DNA of 64,000 nt from Mycolicibacterium hippocampi (GTDB lineage: Bacteria > Actinomycetota > Actinomycetes > Mycobacteriales > Mycobacteriaceae). Position 1 is the stretch's first letter. Each line of letters opens with the position of its first letter. Positions 48,708 through 57,278 of this stretch are shown here, piece after piece. A model generated the notes under the pieces. That model saw only the letters and a program-made list of their open reading frames with translations, was not told the origin of the DNA and made no database searches. The position numbers and the translations under genes are program-made. Location: NCBI RefSeq assembly GCF_010723735.1, contig NZ_BLLB01000002.1, forward strand, positions 4,092,001 to 4,156,000, in the 5' to 3' direction.

Positions 48708-49900
48708 CCGGGCATTCCGATCTGCGCACTGTTTCGCGGTGGGCCGTCGATGTCACCGAACAGCCACCTCTTTATCCCGTCGGAGTTCAGAATGATGCCT
48801 TCGTTGCCGTACTCCCAGGGATTGGCGCCGATGTCGGTGACCACGAAAGGCGGCACTTCGCCCGCTTCGAGTTCGGGCAGACCGAGCATCTGACACAACT
48901 GCGGGCTGCCGGTGGCGTTGACCTTCGGTAAGTGTGAGGGGTAGCGGTAACGCTCGATCCCCGGCCTGATACCCGCGAGCGTTAAGACGCCCGGTTCGGG
49001 CAGCGGTGGGTTCTTGGTCAGCGGCACCAGCCCGTTCGCTGCACACGACAGCAGTTCATGATTGCGGTTGAGCATGTCGGTGGTCGGGACGAGCAGGTGG
49101 ACAAGTTCTTTCAGCGGCTCACTGTTAGCGCCGATGACGTCGGTTCCGGTATCGGCCAAACCGATTGCGGCAACCAAAAATGCATCGAGTTCGGCTTGCC
49201 GGTCAACCAGGGTCCGACTGGTGACGGTGACGTTGTGGGCAGTCGCCACCAGATCGGGTGCTGCGTCGGCGTAGGCGGCCAGCACCGGCGGAAGTAGTTC
49301 GAGATCTCGACTCAGATCAGGAAGATTCGGCTCGAGCTCGGCCAGGAACGCGTTCAGGTCGCTCACCGCCTGACCCAGCTTCTCGCCGCGCCCACTGAAG
49401 GCTCGCGACAGCGTCTCCAGGATCGCATTCACCTTCGTGGGCTCGAGTTCAGCCAAGAGTCGGGTGAGCTGTTGGAAGATCGTGTTGGTTTCGACGGTGA
49501 CGCGTTGTCCGACCAATTCCTGCCCGGGGCGCAGTGACCTGGCAGACGGATCGCGGGGTGGCTTGAACTGCACCGATTTCGCGCCGAACACGGTGGTCGA
49601 AGCGATGTCCACCAGTACGTTCTCGGGAACGTTGCGCATCTCGTCGCGGTAGATCGCCAAGTTCAGCGCCGCGGTGCCGTCCGGCCGGTATCCGATCGAC
49701 GTGACAGAGCCGATCTGGACCCCGCGCATCTTGACCTTGGCGTCGGGGTTCATCACCAACCCGGCCCGGTCGGAGATCACCGTCACCGATGCCGTCCGGG
49801 TGAAGTCACCCCGGAACATGGCGATCGTCAGAGCGACGATCGATCCGATGACGACTACTGTGGTCAGACCTGCCAGCGGACGAGCGTACCCATCGTTCAT
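48704..49900 (-). CDS. mceA: MceA-like substrate-binding protein, first gene of the mce cluster
   Basis: 398 residues from the ATG at 49900, preferred because GGGGAGG lies four bases before it (an open frame starts at 49966 but adds a region without hydrophobic or conserved character). Membrane segment LTTVVVIGSIVALTIAMF (about 10-27), MCE domain (ISDRAGLVMNPDAKVKMRGVQIGSVTSIGY), helical region, and a Cys-bearing end of the helical part. In nearly all mycobacterial mce operons two yrbE permease genes precede mceA; here the upstream neighbours are a CoA transferase and an aldehyde dehydrogenase. Confidence 0.86.
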   Translation of the reverse strand: MNDGYARPLAGLTTVVVIGSIVALTIAMFRGDFTRTASVTVISDRAGLVMNPDAKVKMRGVQIGSVTSIGYRPDGTAALNLAIYRDEMRNVPENVLVDIASTTVFGAKSVQFKPPRDPSARSLRPGQELVGQRVTVETNTIFQQLTRLLAELEPTKVNAILETLSRAFSGRGEKLGQAVSDLNAFLAELEPNLPDLSRDLELLPPVLAAYADAAPDLVATAHNVTVTSRTLVDRQAELDAFLVAAIGLADTGTDVIGANSEPLKELVHLLVPTTDMLNRNHELLSCAANGLVPLTKNPPLPEPGVLTLAGIRPGIERYRYPSHLPKVNATGSPQLCQMLGLPELEAGEVPPFVVTDIGANPWEYGNEGIILNSDGIKRWLFGDIDGPPRNSAQIGMPG

Positions 49901-50076
49901 CTCGCCTCCCCTGCCGTCGTCATCCGGATACCGAAGGCCATCAAGCGCGCGTCCTGCCTTAAGCAAAGGCCCTCTCTCGAATGCGAGAGCATCTATTTTA
50001 CCTTAGCGAAAATGGTCATTTGCATATGGCTAAGCAGATCGTATAACACTTGCCGCGTGACGAAAAGCAAACGGCG
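49901..50076. promoter_or_regulatory. Probable promoter region of the mce cluster
   Basis: A 176-bp gap between the mceA-like start and the end of the CoA transferase gene. It contains the AT-richest stretch nearby (49991-50045, with ATTTTA and TATAAC) and a 6-bp inverted pair, CTTAGC at 50002-50007 and GCTAAG at 50029-50034. The change in base composition and the gap length suggest that the mce cluster has its own promoter. No gene is seen here. Confidence 0.4.
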
Positions 50077-52626
50077 TCAGGAGTTCAACAAGCGTTCCCC
50101 GATGATCTGACGGTCTCTCAGTGACGCGATGTCCTGGACCGACAGGCCGACCTCGACCAGCACCTCGTCGTTGTGCTGACCGAGTGTCGGTGCCACTGTG
50201 CGGTGGTGCCGGTTCGGACCCGGAGTGATGTGAAAGGGCCAGCCCGGGAAGCGGTGCGGGCCGGTGATCGGGTGCTCGAGCGCCTGGTAAAAGCTGCGAG
50301 CGTCGAGTTGCTCGACGTCGTACATACGATCGGCCCGGAGAATCGGCTCGGCGGGTACGCCCCGCATGCTGAGTTCTTCGGCGGCTTCCTCGGCAGTGCG
50401 TCCGCCGGTCCAGGCGGCGAGCACATCGTCGAACGCCTCGTGGTTGTCGAGACGAGCCTGCGCAGTGGCGAATCGGAAGTCCGAGCCGAGCTCTGGCTGA
50501 CCCACCGCTTCGGCGACTGCCACCCAGTCGGCATCGTTGCGCACCGATATCGCGACCCACTCATCTTCGGTGGCTGTGGGGTAGACACCTTGCGCGTACG
50601 TGCGGTGGCGATTGCCTTCCCTGGCTTGCACCTGACCGGTCAGCGAGTATTCGATGACGGGTTCGGCAGTCACCGCGGCACCCGCTTCGATCTGGGCCAC
50701 TTCGATCAGCTGACCTTCGCCCGTTCGGGCGCGATGTTCGAGGGCGGCGAGCAGAGCAACCGCCGCATGCACACCCGCGATCGGATCTGCTGGCCCCTGC
50801 AGGTTGCACGGCGGTCCGTCGGCATAGCCCGTCGTCGACGACATACCGGACAGCTGCTCGATGTTCAACGCCCAGCCCACATAGTCACGCCATGGACCCG
50901 CGAGGCCGAAGCCGGGCATCCGCACCATGATCACGTCGGGGTTGATCTCGACCAACGAGTCGTAGTCGAGCCCGAAGTGTTCGACGACGCGCGGCGAGAA
51001 GTTCTCCACCACCACGTCAGCTTCGGCCGCCATCCGCCGCGCGAGCTCGCGACCGGTCTCCGAAGAGAGGTCCAGGGTGATGTCGCGCTTGTTGAGATTC
51101 GTCCCCTGCCACAGTGGTCCGCGCTCGTACCAGTCGTCACCGTCGCGCAACAGCGAACCCGAGTACCGGTGCCCGTCAGGACGCTGGATCGACTCCACTT
51201 TGACGACATCTGCCCCGAACGCGCCCAGGTAGCAGGTGAGGTAGGCGCCAGCCCAGAAAGTGCTGAGGTCGAAGACCTTCAACCCGGCGAAAGGTTGCGT
51301 CACGTCTGCGGGTGGCAACGCCGAGAAGTCGCCGTCCCCACGGCGCGAATCCGCTGCCGTCTCCCCGCCCCAACCCGCCACAGACTCGCCGAGCGCCGGC
51401 GCGGGCCGCGGCGGTGCGGCCGGCGTCTTCGACAACCTGAAGGGTGCACCCGGCCTGACAAAACCCTGCGCGGCAGGATCGGTGCGAGTGTCGATGAAGA
51501 AGCCACGCTCAGCGTATTGCGGGCAACTGAGGATGGATTGGCCGTCTGTCACCGGTGCCGCTGGTATCCGTAACGCCTGACTCAACTCAACGAGGTCGGC
51601 AACGGTCATCGACTCAAGCCAGGGGTTCGCCTTCTCGAAGAACTCCTCGCGCTCCGGACCTCCGATCATGATTGCGATCTGATGTTCACCGAATTCCGGC
51701 AGCCCCACCATCGCGCACACATCCAGCCAATGCTGGCCGGTCAGGCAGTTGATCCCCACCCACCCGTCGGCTGCCCGCACGATGCCCAGCATGGGCGCTC
51801 CCTTGGCATTACCGGGCAGCCCCATTTTGATGAGGCGCTCGGCCAACAACATCGGGTACGGCAGCGTCGACAGCAGCGCCTCGAACGCCGAGACGTCCAC
51901 CTCCACCGGTCGGCCCGCCCCGCCGGCGGCGATCCGCAACGCGGTCAGCGCGCCCATGGCCGCATAGGAGCCGGCGATGTATTCGGGAATGCGGGCACCC
52001 GCCTGCACCGGTGGCCTGCCCGGTTCACGCTCGTTGACCCAACCCGAAGCGGCTTGCAATGTCAGCGGCGTGGTCTCGCGGTCCCGGGACGGACCGTGCT
52101 GACCGAAGTCCGAGATGCGCACCACCACCAGCCGGGGATTCAGCCTCGCCAGACTGTCCGGGTCGAGTCCCCAGTCCCACCGCTGCTGCGAACCCGGCGC
52201 GAGGTTCTCGACCAGGAGGTCTGCCCCCGCCACCAGATCGTGCAGTGCTGCGAGGTCACCCTCTGACGTGAGACCGACAGTGGCACCACGCTTCCCGGCA
52301 TTGAGGTACTCGAAGAGTCCACTATGGTCAATACCACCGGGCATCATCGCACCCCAGCGGCGAATGGGGTCGCCTGAGATCGACTCGACCTTGTAGACAT
52401 CGGCGCCGAGATCCACCAGGAGCTTCGTGCAATAGGGGCCGGTGATCTCGTTGCAGACTTCGACCACCCTCAGGCCGGCCAGAGGTCCACTCGGTGCCTG
52501 ATGGTTCGCTCCGCAAGCTTCGCTCTGCACCTGATGGTTCGCTCCGCAAGCTTCGCTCTGAGCCTGATGGTTCGCTCCGCAAGCTTCGCTCTGAGCCTGA
52601 TGGTTCGCTCCGCAAGCTTCGCTCAC
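50077..52626 (-). CDS. Two-domain CaiB/BaiF-type CoA transferase
   Basis: 849 residues, about twice the length of a type III CoA transferase. Two copies of the family domain follow each other: the first starts near residue 48 (LAGLRVVEVCNEITGPYCTKLLVDLGADVYKVE), the second near 447 (FAGLKVFDLSTFWAGAYLTCYLGAFGADVVKVE). Each has the E-x-x-x-GDP or RPDGH segment and a VxVENF/VENLAPG segment. The enzyme would move CoA between carboxylic acids through an Asp thioester. Fused pairs are known in actinobacterial catabolic clusters. GTG at 52626 overlaps the aldehyde dehydrogenase stop (GTGA). The first 44 codons are a four-fold repeat (see 52497); a later start is possible. Confidence 0.85.
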   Translation of the reverse strand: MSEACGANHQAQSEACGANHQAQSEACGANHQVQSEACGANHQAPSGPLAGLRVVEVCNEITGPYCTKLLVDLGADVYKVESISGDPIRRWGAMMPGGIDHSGLFEYLNAGKRGATVGLTSEGDLAALHDLVAGADLLVENLAPGSQQRWDWGLDPDSLARLNPRLVVVRISDFGQHGPSRDRETTPLTLQAASGWVNEREPGRPPVQAGARIPEYIAGSYAAMGALTALRIAAGGAGRPVEVDVSAFEALLSTLPYPMLLAERLIKMGLPGNAKGAPMLGIVRAADGWVGINCLTGQHWLDVCAMVGLPEFGEHQIAIMIGGPEREEFFEKANPWLESMTVADLVELSQALRIPAAPVTDGQSILSCPQYAERGFFIDTRTDPAAQGFVRPGAPFRLSKTPAAPPRPAPALGESVAGWGGETAADSRRGDGDFSALPPADVTQPFAGLKVFDLSTFWAGAYLTCYLGAFGADVVKVESIQRPDGHRYSGSLLRDGDDWYERGPLWQGTNLNKRDITLDLSSETGRELARRMAAEADVVVENFSPRVVEHFGLDYDSLVEINPDVIMVRMPGFGLAGPWRDYVGWALNIEQLSGMSSTTGYADGPPCNLQGPADPIAGVHAAVALLAALEHRARTGEGQLIEVAQIEAGAAVTAEPVIEYSLTGQVQAREGNRHRTYAQGVYPTATEDEWVAISVRNDADWVAVAEAVGQPELGSDFRFATAQARLDNHEAFDDVLAAWTGGRTAEEAAEELSMRGVPAEPILRADRMYDVEQLDARSFYQALEHPITGPHRFPGWPFHITPGPNRHHRTVAPTLGQHNDEVLVEVGLSVQDIASLRDRQIIGERLLNS
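52497..52623. repeat. 33-bp tandem repeat, about four copies, inside a coding region
   Basis: Copies begin at 52497, 52530, 52563 and 52596; the last is cut at 28 bases. The copies are identical except for one or two bases at their ends. The unit is a multiple of three and, read on the minus strand, codes for an 11-residue unit (SEACGANHQAQ) at the N-terminus of the CoA transferase. Spacing and identity rule out CRISPR. Near-perfect identity indicates recent expansion and possible copy-number variation. Confidence 0.9.
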
Positions 52627-54083
52627 GCGGGCACCCCGATCGCCTTGGGCTCCATGTACGACCGCAATCCCAACACCCCACCTTCGCGGCCGATACCGCT
52701 CTGTTTGAAGCCGCCGAACGGCGCGTCACCCGGAATGGTTCCGTTGATGGAAACCTGCCCGGCCCGGATCCGCCGGGCGACGGCCAGCGCACGGTCGATG
52801 TCCCCGCCCCAGACCGCGCCGCCGAGCCCGTACTGGGAGTTGTTGGCGATCGATACGGCATCATCGACGTCGCTGTAGCGGAGCACCGTCAGCACCGGCC
52901 CGAACACCTCTTCCTGGGCAATGTTCGAATCTGCGGTGGCGCCAGCGAGAATCGTCGGCTCGAAATAGAAGCCCTCCTTCAGATGCTTCGGCCGACTTCC
53001 ACCCGTCACCACGGTGGCGCCGTCTCGTTCGGCACGTGTGACCAACCCCTCGACCCGTTCCAGGTGTTCACGACTGATGAGCGGGCCCATCGTCACCTCA
53101 GGGTCCGCGGGATCGCCGATCACGACACCGTTCGCGAGTTCGACCAATCCACCCACGATGTCGTCGTGCAAGGCGTCCGGAACGAGCAGCCGGCTGTTGA
53201 GTATGCACGCTTGTCCGGCGTGCAGCGTGCAACCTTCGAACAGCAGCCGCTGCAGCAGTTCCTCGTCGACCTTGACATCGTCGAGCAGCACCGACGCTGA
53301 CTTCCCACCGCATTCCAGCAGGATGCGCTTCATGGTCTCGGCAGCGCCCGCCATCACATTTCGCCCCACTGCAGAGCTTCCCGTGAAGCTGACGATGTCC
53401 ACCCGTGGGTCCACAGTCAGTGTCCGACTGGCCTCCACGCCGGCGGGGGTGACCACGTTGACCACGCCGGGAGGAATGTCGGTGTCCTCGTCGATGATCC
53501 GGGCCAGCGCCAGAGCGGCCAGCGGCGTGAGCGGCGAGGGCTTGAGCACCACGGTGTTCCCCGCTGCCAGTGCCACCCCGACCTTCATGGCGTTGAGCGT
53601 GTGCGGGAAGTTCCACGGAGTCAGAATGCTCACCACGCCGAGCGGCTCGTAACGAAGCAGTGTCCTGCCCGCCGCACCCCAGGCATCCAACGGCGCCTCG
53701 GCCGGCTCCAAGGCGAGCTCCGCGGCATGACCGACCATGAAGGCCGGGCCCTCCACATGGATGATGCGCTCGTTTGCCGAGCAGCCCCATTCGGCTTGGG
53801 CCAACGCGTTGATCTCGTCGGCACGCGCAAGCATTGCATCGCTGAGTTGCTGGATGCATCGCGCGCGTTCCGCAGGCTCGAGACCGCTCCAACGGCCGGA
53901 GTCGAACGCCGACCTCGCCGCGGCGATCGCGTCTTGCACCTGACCGACGCCGGCACCCGGTGCGGAGGCAATCGACCTCTCCGTGGCGGGATTGATCACG
54001 TCGTAGCGGCCTGAGTCGGGCTCGGCCCAGCGGCCGTCGATGAAGAGTCCGTAGGTGTCCACCAGAGGATGTGTTTCGGCCAT
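52623..54083 (-). CDS. NAD(P)-dependent aldehyde dehydrogenase
   Basis: 486 residues. FTGSSAVGRNVM lies in the cofactor site, LLECGGKSASVLL carries the base Glu, and GCTLHAGQACILNSRLLVP carries the catalytic Cys; the late EEVFGPVLTVLRY completes the family set. Oxidises an aldehyde to a carboxylic acid in the cytoplasm. ATG at 54083 gives the normal N-terminus (ETHPLVDTYGLFIDGRWAEPDSG); a longer frame to 54143 is unconvincing. It is the first gene of the two-gene minus operon with the CoA transferase. The gap 54084-54320 separates it from the divergent P450 operon. Confidence 0.9.
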   Translation of the reverse strand: MAETHPLVDTYGLFIDGRWAEPDSGRYDVINPATERSIASAPGAGVGQVQDAIAAARSAFDSGRWSGLEPAERARCIQQLSDAMLARADEINALAQAEWGCSANERIIHVEGPAFMVGHAAELALEPAEAPLDAWGAAGRTLLRYEPLGVVSILTPWNFPHTLNAMKVGVALAAGNTVVLKPSPLTPLAALALARIIDEDTDIPPGVVNVVTPAGVEASRTLTVDPRVDIVSFTGSSAVGRNVMAGAAETMKRILLECGGKSASVLLDDVKVDEELLQRLLFEGCTLHAGQACILNSRLLVPDALHDDIVGGLVELANGVVIGDPADPEVTMGPLISREHLERVEGLVTRAERDGATVVTGGSRPKHLKEGFYFEPTILAGATADSNIAQEEVFGPVLTVLRYSDVDDAVSIANNSQYGLGGAVWGGDIDRALAVARRIRAGQVSINGTIPGDAPFGGFKQSGIGREGGVLGLRSYMEPKAIGVPA

Positions 54084-54225
54084 CGAGTCGTCGCGCCTTC
54101 CCGGTCTGCATGGGCGGTCGAGCGCGTGCGCCGCCAGTTTCAAACAAACCTACATTCAGGGACTGTGTGTACACCCATCGGCAGCCGGGAGTCAACGCAA
54201 TGGAGGTTAACCTGCACCAACACGA

Positions 54226-54255
54226 TTGACACTTCGATACGGCGTGCGGTAGACA
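54226..54255 (+). promoter_or_regulatory. Candidate promoter of the igr-like operon, TTGACA N18 TAGACA
   Basis: A -35 like TTGACA at 54226-54231 and a weak -10 like TAGACA at 54250-54255, 18 bases apart, end about 10 bases before the palindrome at 54265. A repressor on the palindrome would sit on the start region. The -10 is not optimal for the mycobacterial TANNNT pattern, so this is tentative. Confidence 0.35.
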
Positions 54256-54264
54256 CAGATCTTG

Positions 54265-54291
54265 CCGGACATATTGGTTTGATATGTCCGG
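54265..54291. promoter_or_regulatory. Candidate operator, CCGGACATAT N7 ATATGTCCGG
   Basis: A perfect inverted repeat with 10-base arms and a 7-base spacer, between the aldehyde dehydrogenase and P450 genes and just upstream of the P450 start. It differs completely from the GAnAAY set. The TetR gene at the end of the operon (60443) is a plausible binder, by position only. Confidence 0.65.
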
Positions 54292-54320
54292 TCTGCCTCA
54301 TGACAAGCGGAAGGCCCGAG

Positions 54321-55514
54321 GTGCCGACAACAACAGTCCCCCTCCACTCACCGGATTTCTACGCCGGCGACCCCTACCCGGCATACGCAGAGCTTCGCAA
54401 CTCGACTCCTGTGGTATGGAACGAAACCACCGAGTTCTGGGCTCTGCTCAAGTACGAGGACGTCCGCTACGTGTCCGGGCATCCGTTGCTGTTCTCGTCG
54501 ACAAAGGGGATCACCATTCCCGACCCCTCCCAGCCTGAGCCTGTCCAGGAAGGGAACCTGATCTTCACCGACCCGCCCCGGCACCGCCAGCTACGCAAGC
54601 TGATCAACGCCGGATTCACCCGGCGCCAGGTGACGTTGCTGGAACCCAAGGTGCGAGAGATCGTCAAGGGCATCGTCGACGGTGTGGACCCGTCAAGGCA
54701 TTATGAGTTCGCCGACGAAATCGCCGCCCCCCTGCCCACTCGGATGATCGCCGAAATGCTCGGCGCACCACCCGAAGATTGGGAGCAATTCCGGACGTGG
54801 TCGGACGCCGCGGTCGGCGGTGCCGATCCCGATATCGAGTTGGATCCTCTCGTCGCGATGGGCGAGTTGTACGAGTACTTCATGAAGCTGATCGCTGTTC
54901 GTCGCTCCGGAGCGGTCAGCGATCAGGACGACCTGCTGACGATCCTGGCTGCCGCAGAAGTCGACGGCCAGCGCCTCTCCGACGAAGACCTGCTCAACTT
55001 CTCCTTCCTGCTGCTCGTCGCAGGAAACGAGACCACCCGCAATCTCATCGCCCTCGGTACTCTCGCGCTGATCGAGAACCCCGACCAGTTCGCGCTCTTA
55101 CGCTCCAACCCCGAGCTGATGCCGAGCGCGGTCGAGGAGATGTTGCGTTTCACCAGCCCGGTCACCCACATGGCTCGGCAGGCCACCCAAGATGTCGAGA
55201 TCCGCGGCCATCAGATCAGGGCGGGTGACACGGTCGTGATGCTGTACGGCTCCGCCAATCGCGACGAGGAAATCTTCGGGCCGACCAGTGAAGCATTCGA
55301 CATCACCCGCAATCCCAACCCGCACATCGCCTTCGGCGCCGGTGAACACGCCTGCCTCGGGGCCCAGCTGGCACGCCTGGAAGCCAGGATCATGTTCGAG
55401 GTGCTGCTGGGCACCTATCCGACCATCGAACTGACCGGGGACGTCACCCGCTTGCGCGCCACCATGGTGCCTGGTGTCAAACGTATGCCGGTACGACTTG
55501 GAGCGAGACTCTGA
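54321..55514 (+). CDS. Cytochrome P450, CYP125/CYP142-like
   Basis: About 397 residues. The I-helix LLLVAGNETTRN (about 230-241), K-helix EEMLRF, and heme loop FGAGEHACLGAQLARLEAR (Cys about 346) are intact. Several stretches (LRKLINAGFTRRQV, DGQRLSDEDL, FDITRNPNPHIAFG) recall CYP125/CYP142, the cholesterol side-chain hydroxylases. It is the first gene of an operon with the gene content of igr, in which CYP125 also comes first. GTG at 54321 chosen for GGAAGG six bases upstream; ATG at 54300 is the alternative. Needs a ferredoxin from elsewhere. Substrate likely an isoprenoid or steroid side chain, by inference. Confidence 0.87.
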   Translation: MPTTTVPLHSPDFYAGDPYPAYAELRNSTPVVWNETTEFWALLKYEDVRYVSGHPLLFSSTKGITIPDPSQPEPVQEGNLIFTDPPRHRQLRKLINAGFTRRQVTLLEPKVREIVKGIVDGVDPSRHYEFADEIAAPLPTRMIAEMLGAPPEDWEQFRTWSDAAVGGADPDIELDPLVAMGELYEYFMKLIAVRRSGAVSDQDDLLTILAAAEVDGQRLSDEDLLNFSFLLLVAGNETTRNLIALGTLALIENPDQFALLRSNPELMPSAVEEMLRFTSPVTHMARQATQDVEIRGHQIRAGDTVVMLYGSANRDEEIFGPTSEAFDITRNPNPHIAFGAGEHACLGAQLARLEARIMFEVLLGTYPTIELTGDVTRLRATMVPGVKRMPVRLGARL

Positions 55515-56695
55515 TGGACTTCGACTACACGCCAGAACAGATCCAGCTTCGCAAGGACTACCGCGAGCGCCTCGAGGCGGTGATGACCCCCGAGCGGCGC
55601 GCTGCGGTGGCCGGACTCATGGAAGGCGGCGCCGCCGTCACCGAGGTGCGTCGCGCGCTGGGCGCAGCCGGCCTGCTCGGGGTCGCGTGGCCGACCGAAT
55701 ACGGCGGTCACGGGCTGGGTGCGATGGAGCAGTACATCTTCGGCGAGGAAGCTCGACGGGTGAATGCGCCGCTGCCGATGATCACGCTGAACACCGTGGG
55801 CCCCACGCTGATCCAGTTCGGCACTGACGAGCAGAAGGACACCTTCCTGCCCGCCATCCTGAGAGGCGAGATCGACTTCGCCATCGGATACTCCGAGCCT
55901 GGGGCCGGCAGTGATCTGGCATCGTTGCGGACCACGGCGGCTCGGGACGGCGACGACTACGTCATCAACGGTGCCAAGATGTTCACCAGCGGCGCGGAGT
56001 TCGCCGACTACATCTGGCTGGCTGCCCGCACCGACCCGGACGCCAAGAAGCACAAGGGCATCACGCTGTTCATCGTTCCGACCAGTGATCCGGGCTTCTC
56101 GTGGAAGCCGCTGCACACCATGCCGGGGGTGTCGACGTATTACACGTTCTATGACGATGTCCGGGTTCCCGCCAGCGCGATCGTGTTGGGCGAGAACGAA
56201 GGCTGGAAACTGGTGACCAATCAGCTCAATCTCGAGCGCGCAGCACTGGGCAACCTGGGGGCGCTGGAACCGCTGTTCGAGAAGACGTTGAAGTGGGCAA
56301 GTGAAACCCCGTTGGACGACGGGGTGGTGATCGACGAGCCCTGGGTGCAGCAGGCGCTGGCTCGAGTCGAGGCGCAAGTCTCCGCCTACCGGCTGCTCAA
56401 CCTACGCGTGAACGCCAACATGGGGTCGAGTGTGCTCGGTATGGCCGAGGCTTCCGCCGCAAAGGTTTTCGGTACCGAACTGACCCAGCAGGTGGCTCGC
56501 GAACTGCTCGACGTCGTCGGCCACGCTGCGGTACGCAAAGACGATGCCGCGCCATTGAAAGGTGAGCTCGAGAGCGCCTACCGCCTGGCGGTCATCAACA
56601 CTTTCGGCGGCGGAGCAAACGAGCTCCAACGCGACATCATCGCGATGGCCGGTCTCGGGATGCCACGGGCACCTCGGGACATGCGGGCGTCCTGA
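55514..56695 (+). CDS. Acyl-CoA dehydrogenase, long (alpha-type), FadE29/ChsE2-like
   Basis: 393 residues. DFDYTPEQIQLRKDYRERLEAVM starts the protein; GYSEPGAGSDLASLRTTA, YVINGAKMFTSGAEFADYIWLAARTDPDAKKHKGITLF and the C-terminal NTFGGGANELQRDIIAMAGLGMPR are FadE landmarks. FadE29 is 387 residues and is followed in igr by the ChsH2 gene, as here. It should pair with the short acyl-CoA dehydrogenase at 57711 in an alpha2beta2 enzyme that dehydrogenates a branched C3 side chain. ATG at 55514 overlaps the P450 stop (TGATG). The family call is confident, the pathway role is inferred from gene order. Confidence 0.88.
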   Translation: MDFDYTPEQIQLRKDYRERLEAVMTPERRAAVAGLMEGGAAVTEVRRALGAAGLLGVAWPTEYGGHGLGAMEQYIFGEEARRVNAPLPMITLNTVGPTLIQFGTDEQKDTFLPAILRGEIDFAIGYSEPGAGSDLASLRTTAARDGDDYVINGAKMFTSGAEFADYIWLAARTDPDAKKHKGITLFIVPTSDPGFSWKPLHTMPGVSTYYTFYDDVRVPASAIVLGENEGWKLVTNQLNLERAALGNLGALEPLFEKTLKWASETPLDDGVVIDEPWVQQALARVEAQVSAYRLLNLRVNANMGSSVLGMAEASAAKVFGTELTQQVARELLDVVGHAAVRKDDAAPLKGELESAYRLAVINTFGGGANELQRDIIAMAGLGMPRAPRDMRAS

Positions 56696-56728
56696 ATTGA
56701 AACCTCCACCTAGGAAAAGGACGGACAA

Positions 56729-57277
56729 GTGACTGAGGTCGACAAGGACGAACTCCGCCGGCGACTCGACGCGCTCATCGGCCAGCCGATCAGCTCGGGG
56801 CAACCGGTGACGTCGCCGGATCCGGTGAACGCGCCGATGATCCGGCACTGGGCGTACGCCCTCAGTGACTTCAACCCCGCGTATCTCGACGAGGATTTCG
56901 CCAAGAACTCACGTTACGGCGGCATCGTGTCGCCACCGGTCATGCTGCAGTCGTGGACGATGGCGCCGCCCAAGCTCGAGGGCATCCACGAACGCGGCGG
57001 TGTTCCCGTGGAACTGGGCGAGAATCCGCTGCAGTTCCTCGCAGACGCCGGCTACACGGGCATCGTCGCCACCAACTCCGAGTTCGAGATCGAGCGCTAC
57101 CCGCGAGTGGGTGACGACCTCACGGCAGAAACGGTTTTCGAGACCATCTCCGACGAGAAGAAGACCGCCATGGGTACCGGCTTTTTCGTCACCTGGATGA
57201 CGACATACCGCAACCAGGACGGCGAAGTCATCGGCCGGCAGCGGTTCCGCACGCTGCGATTCAAGACGGGGGGCTGA
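56729..57277 (+). CDS. MaoC-like hot-dog protein (ChsH2 N-terminal-domain equivalent)
   Basis: 182 residues. It corresponds to the N-terminal hydratase-like part of ChsH2, with YALSDFNPAYLDEDFA, where Asp47 is kept but the catalytic His is Tyr52, so this half is probably inactive. In the igr operon the MaoC and DUF35 parts are one protein; here the DUF35 part is a separate gene two bases further on. It would pair with the active MaoC at 58814 in an unsymmetrical hydratase. GTG at 56729 after AAAAGGAC. Short gap (33 bases) after the acyl-CoA dehydrogenase. Confidence 0.75.
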   Translation: MTEVDKDELRRRLDALIGQPISSGQPVTSPDPVNAPMIRHWAYALSDFNPAYLDEDFAKNSRYGGIVSPPVMLQSWTMAPPKLEGIHERGGVPVELGENPLQFLADAGYTGIVATNSEFEIERYPRVGDDLTAETVFETISDEKKTAMGTGFFVTWMTTYRNQDGEVIGRQRFRTLRFKTGG

Positions 57278-57278
57278 C

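Noticed and set aside
52497..52623. CRISPR array
   Set aside because: The copies are directly adjacent without unique spacers and are in frame within a gene; a tandem repeat is the correct reading.
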